A DNA stretch of 64,000 nt from Moheibacter sediminis (lineage in GTDB: Bacteria; Bacteroidota; Bacteroidia; Flavobacteriales; Weeksellaceae): NCBI RefSeq assembly GCF_900176425.1, contig NZ_FWXS01000004.1, forward strand, positions 62,001-126,000, written 5' to 3'. A program made the position numbers and the translations under genes. Shown in pieces: positions 61,737-64,000 of the stretch. The notes beneath the pieces were generated by a model. It saw only the letters and a program-made list of their open reading frames with translations. It was not told where the DNA came from and ran no database searches. How positions within the stretch are numbered: position 1 is the first letter of the stretch; each line of letters begins with the position of its first letter.

Positions 61737-63419
61737 TTAATTCACTAAAAAAATCATCGACTGCTTGATTTCATCAAAAGAAACTTCATTCTTCAGTTCA
61801 GCATAAATTTTTGCTAATGAAGTTTTTTCTTCTTTGGCTTGTTTTTGGGCAGCAGCTTTTACTTTTTCAAATATCACTTCTGAAGGACGGTAGATATCCA
61901 GATCAATTTCCTTGTCAATTTCCGCGATGTGGATCAGGTGACTGAGGATGGTTCCCTTTCCCAAACCTCGTCTTTCAGCCATCTGATCGATGGTCAGTTT
62001 TTCCTCAACCAATTTTTTTGTCAATTGATAAGTAGAAACTTTCTCGGCTTTTCCTTTTTGGGTCAATTTTTCTTTTTGCTTCGCCAATTCTTTCTTATCG
62101 GTAATCCCGCCGCAATGCACGATGAAACCTATGAACTCATTTTCCAGATCTTTTTCATCCAGAGAATCATCCCACTCCTGTGACAATTCCCGAAACCTGA
62201 AATCGGCACGCATCGCCAGTTTATCAACTTCCAGTGCCGTTTGATTAAGTCCTCTTAGTTTCAGTCCTGACAAATCGCGCAAACGCGAAAGAGCCACATA
62301 ACCCTGTCCCTTTTCAAACGCACGGCTAAGATCGATCATCGCAGCATCCATCGTCATTCCCTGGCTTTTGTGTACTGTAATTGCCCAGGCCAGACGCAGT
62401 GGGATCTGCACAAAAGAAGCCAGAGGTTTTCCGGTTTCGTCTTCGATGGCCCAGGTTTCAACTTTCGCTTCGATGAGGTCATTGTCAAGTGTTTTTACCA
62501 ACGGATTTCCCTTGTCTGTAAAACCTGTAACCCTCCCCAAAGTGCCGTTCACATAACCCACTTCATAATTGTTTTTGATGAACATGACCTGCGCACCCGT
62601 TTTGAGTTCGAGGTTTTCGGGAGCCAGAACAGATCTTTTCAGGATTTCAAGCAAGCCATCATTTCCTTTGAGCATTGCAGGAAAAAATTTTGATGAACTT
62701 CCGATTTGTTCGAGGTAAGCTTTATTGATTCTTTCCACATCGGCATTGTGCGTAAACAATTTGGTTTCCTGTTCGCCTTCGTCGGGATGAAATTCTACTC
62801 TTGATTCCAGTAAATCGATTGATCTTTGGGAAACTTCTCCGTTTCTGATTTCATTTAAAATGCTATTCAAATCATTTTCAGATTGGCGGTGCTGTTCGGT
62901 CAGGTAACAAATCACAGGTTCTGCTTCCAACCATGCATCGGACATGAAAGCGAATTTTTGACGTGAAGTTTCTTCCTGATTTCCAATCGGTGGTAACTGA
63001 AAGAAATCTCCTGAAAAGATGACCTGAATGCCTCCGAATGCCAATTCATTTTCTTTGAAAAATTTAAGTACGCGGTTGACCAATTCCAGTTGGTTGCGGT
63101 GAAGCATAGAAATTTCATCGACAATCAATACTTTGACATTGTCCATCTTGTCGCGGAAATATTTCTTTTCCTTGAGGTTGGACATTTGTTTGTAAGAAAT
63201 TTCATCTTTGATACCGATTCCAGACCATGAATGAATGGTCTGCCCGTTCATATGCGTAGCCGCAATTCCCGTCGAAGCGGTCGTTGCCACCGGAATTTTA
63301 TGTTCTTTGAGGTAAGTGATGTATTGGTTGAGCACATAGGTTTTTCCCGCGCCGGCCGAACCGGTAAGGAAAACATTTCGTCCGGATTTGAGTATGGCTA
63401 AGGCTTTGGATTGATTCAT
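61737..63419 (-). CDS. Pif1/RecD2-like helicase with C-terminal HTH
   Basis: 560 residues. Walker A LTGSAGAGKTYVLNQYI, TTASTGIAATHMNGQTIHSW, Walker B VLIVDEISML, GDFFQLPPIG, VMFIKNN, ITVHKSQGMT and YVALSRL are all SF1B Pif1-family motifs. The C-terminal 150 residues add a helix-turn-helix region (QLTKKLVEEKLTIDQMAERRGLGKGTILSHL). Resolves DNA structures or unwinds DNA; phage or plasmid origins are possible but the gene is widely chromosomal. A broken copy of its last 90 bp lies at 51014-51100. Confidence 0.92.
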   Translation of the reverse strand: MNQSKALAILKSGRNVFLTGSAGAGKTYVLNQYITYLKEHKIPVATTASTGIAATHMNGQTIHSWSGIGIKDEISYKQMSNLKEKKYFRDKMDNVKVLIVDEISMLHRNQLELVNRVLKFFKENELAFGGIQVIFSGDFFQLPPIGNQEETSRQKFAFMSDAWLEAEPVICYLTEQHRQSENDLNSILNEIRNGEVSQRSIDLLESRVEFHPDEGEQETKLFTHNADVERINKAYLEQIGSSSKFFPAMLKGNDGLLEILKRSVLAPENLELKTGAQVMFIKNNYEVGYVNGTLGRVTGFTDKGNPLVKTLDNDLIEAKVETWAIEDETGKPLASFVQIPLRLAWAITVHKSQGMTMDAAMIDLSRAFEKGQGYVALSRLRDLSGLKLRGLNQTALEVDKLAMRADFRFRELSQEWDDSLDEKDLENEFIGFIVHCGGITDKKELAKQKEKLTQKGKAEKVSTYQLTKKLVEEKLTIDQMAERRGLGKGTILSHLIHIAEIDKEIDLDIYRPSEVIFEKVKAAAQKQAKEEKTSLAKIYAELKNEVSFDEIKQSMIFLVN

Positions 63420-63477
63420 AATTTCTTAGTTTCAAGTTTAAGTTTTTAAATTCTAAGTTGAGAGGCAATCTAATAAT

Positions 63478-63999
63478 TTATTTTCTTACAACTTTTTGTG
63501 CAATGTGCAGAAAAATGGTTGCTGAAATCGCCAATCCGCACATCGTGATGAACATTGTATTGGCTGAATTTCCTTGAAATATTCCAATTGTTGCAGCAAC
63601 TACAGCACCGACGCCCATTCGGATAGAGCCCCCTAAAGCAGATGCAGCACCTGCATTGTTGGTAAATGGAGCCAAAGATGCGGCAGTTGCATTTGGGTTA
63701 ATGAATCCTGTCGAAAATAAAATCAGAAACAATCCGGCAACAACCCATTGGTAAGGCATTTCCGGAATTACATTGATCAGAATTAAAATCAAAATGGAAA
63801 TAACGCTCAGTATGATGGCTGCAAGGTTGGCAATTTTGATATAATCCACATATTTATTCAAAACCCCATTCAGGTAGCTTCCCGAAATCAGCCCTGAAGC
63901 ATTTATAGCAAAAAGAATTGAAAATGTTCCTTTGTCCAATTTATACAAGGTTAGAAATACAAATGAAGCAGAGGAAATGTACGCAAACAAAATCGACAT
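63478..63999 (-). CDS. MFS multidrug efflux transporter, Bcr/CflA family, C-terminal part
   Basis: 173 residues at the window edge; the true start lies to the right. Five or six membrane helices with FAYISSASFVFLTLYKLDKGTFSILFAINASGLISGS and FINPNATAASLAPFTNNAGAASALGGSIRMGVGA, the typical closing helices of Bcr/CflA drug/proton antiporters. The Met at 63999 is probably internal. Confidence 0.85.
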   Translation of the reverse strand: MSILFAYISSASFVFLTLYKLDKGTFSILFAINASGLISGSYLNGVLNKYVDYIKIANLAAIILSVISILILILINVIPEMPYQWVVAGLFLILFSTGFINPNATAASLAPFTNNAGAASALGGSIRMGVGAVVAATIGIFQGNSANTMFITMCGLAISATIFLHIAQKVVRK

Positions 64000-64000
64000 C

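Overview
The window looks like a chromosomal segment of a Bacteroidota bacterium, most likely order Flavobacteriales and perhaps a Weeksellaceae relative. The evidence is low GC, several type IX secretion (T9SS) cargo proteins, clade-typical families (DUF5686, DUF4835/PorD, the Bacteroidota-type RNA polymerase omega subunit, Bacteroidota lipoproteins, a YtxH/holin-like pair), and occasional TAnnTTTG promoter elements. No rRNA, tRNA, CRISPR array, transposase or integrase was recognised. The family placement is inference.

Region 1 (1-8.4 kb): the end of a chorismate-utilising enzyme, a lipoprotein superoxide dismutase, PPK2, a DUF5686 outer-membrane protein, and cydAB (cytochrome bd oxidase) with a perfect FNR-type palindrome just upstream. 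A previously too-short-to-notice membrane peptide follows, then a DUF421 protein with a zinc ribbon. Region 2 (8.5-16.6 kb): a surface module made of a TPR/LuxR-type regulator, a 2027-residue parallel-beta-helix T9SS adhesin-like protein, a 22-bp G.U-rich RNA hairpin, and a 65-residue membrane protein. Region 3 (16.6-31.8 kb): housekeeping genes (aat, CsbD, flavin reductase, glyS, an ABC-2 exporter, a YtxH/holin-like trio, an aminotransferase with murB, a methyltransferase, rsmE, tsaD).

Region 4 (31.8-50.9 kb): tamB; an AsnC regulator followed by an NrtR-like Nudix regulator; a YadA-head-like secreted protein; a LEA-like lipoprotein; a second T9SS beta-helix protein; an Rrf2 regulator. Next comes the tight minus-strand cluster dapA-ferritin-bamD-rpoZ-coaBC-porD-recN, which links cell wall, envelope assembly, coenzyme A and DNA repair genes, and then a split 5'-nucleotidase in two genes.

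Region 5 (51.0-61.8 kb) is accessory. It is bracketed by a full-length Pif1-like helicase gene on the right and a frameshifted copy of the last 90 bp of that gene on the left, in the same orientation and sharing an identical 16-bp core. Between them lie a GreA-like factor, a TM2 protein, a decayed gene, an AbiTii phage-defence gene framed by short inverted repeats, and a six-gene minus-strand defence operon. The operon order is small HTH regulator, nuclease-methylase fusion, specificity subunit, 152-residue P-loop protein, Septu ATPase PtuA, Septu HNH nuclease PtuB. Every junction overlaps by one base or is separated by at most 3 bases, and a palindromic operator candidate lies 12 bases before the first start codon. 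This composite restriction-modification plus Septu unit, joined by an unassigned P-loop protein, is the best candidate for an undescribed system. To its right are a higher-GC gene of unknown function between two related 75-bp repeats, an 11-copy 21-bp tandem repeat, the helicase, and the C-terminal part of a Bcr/CflA-type efflux transporter cut by the window edge.
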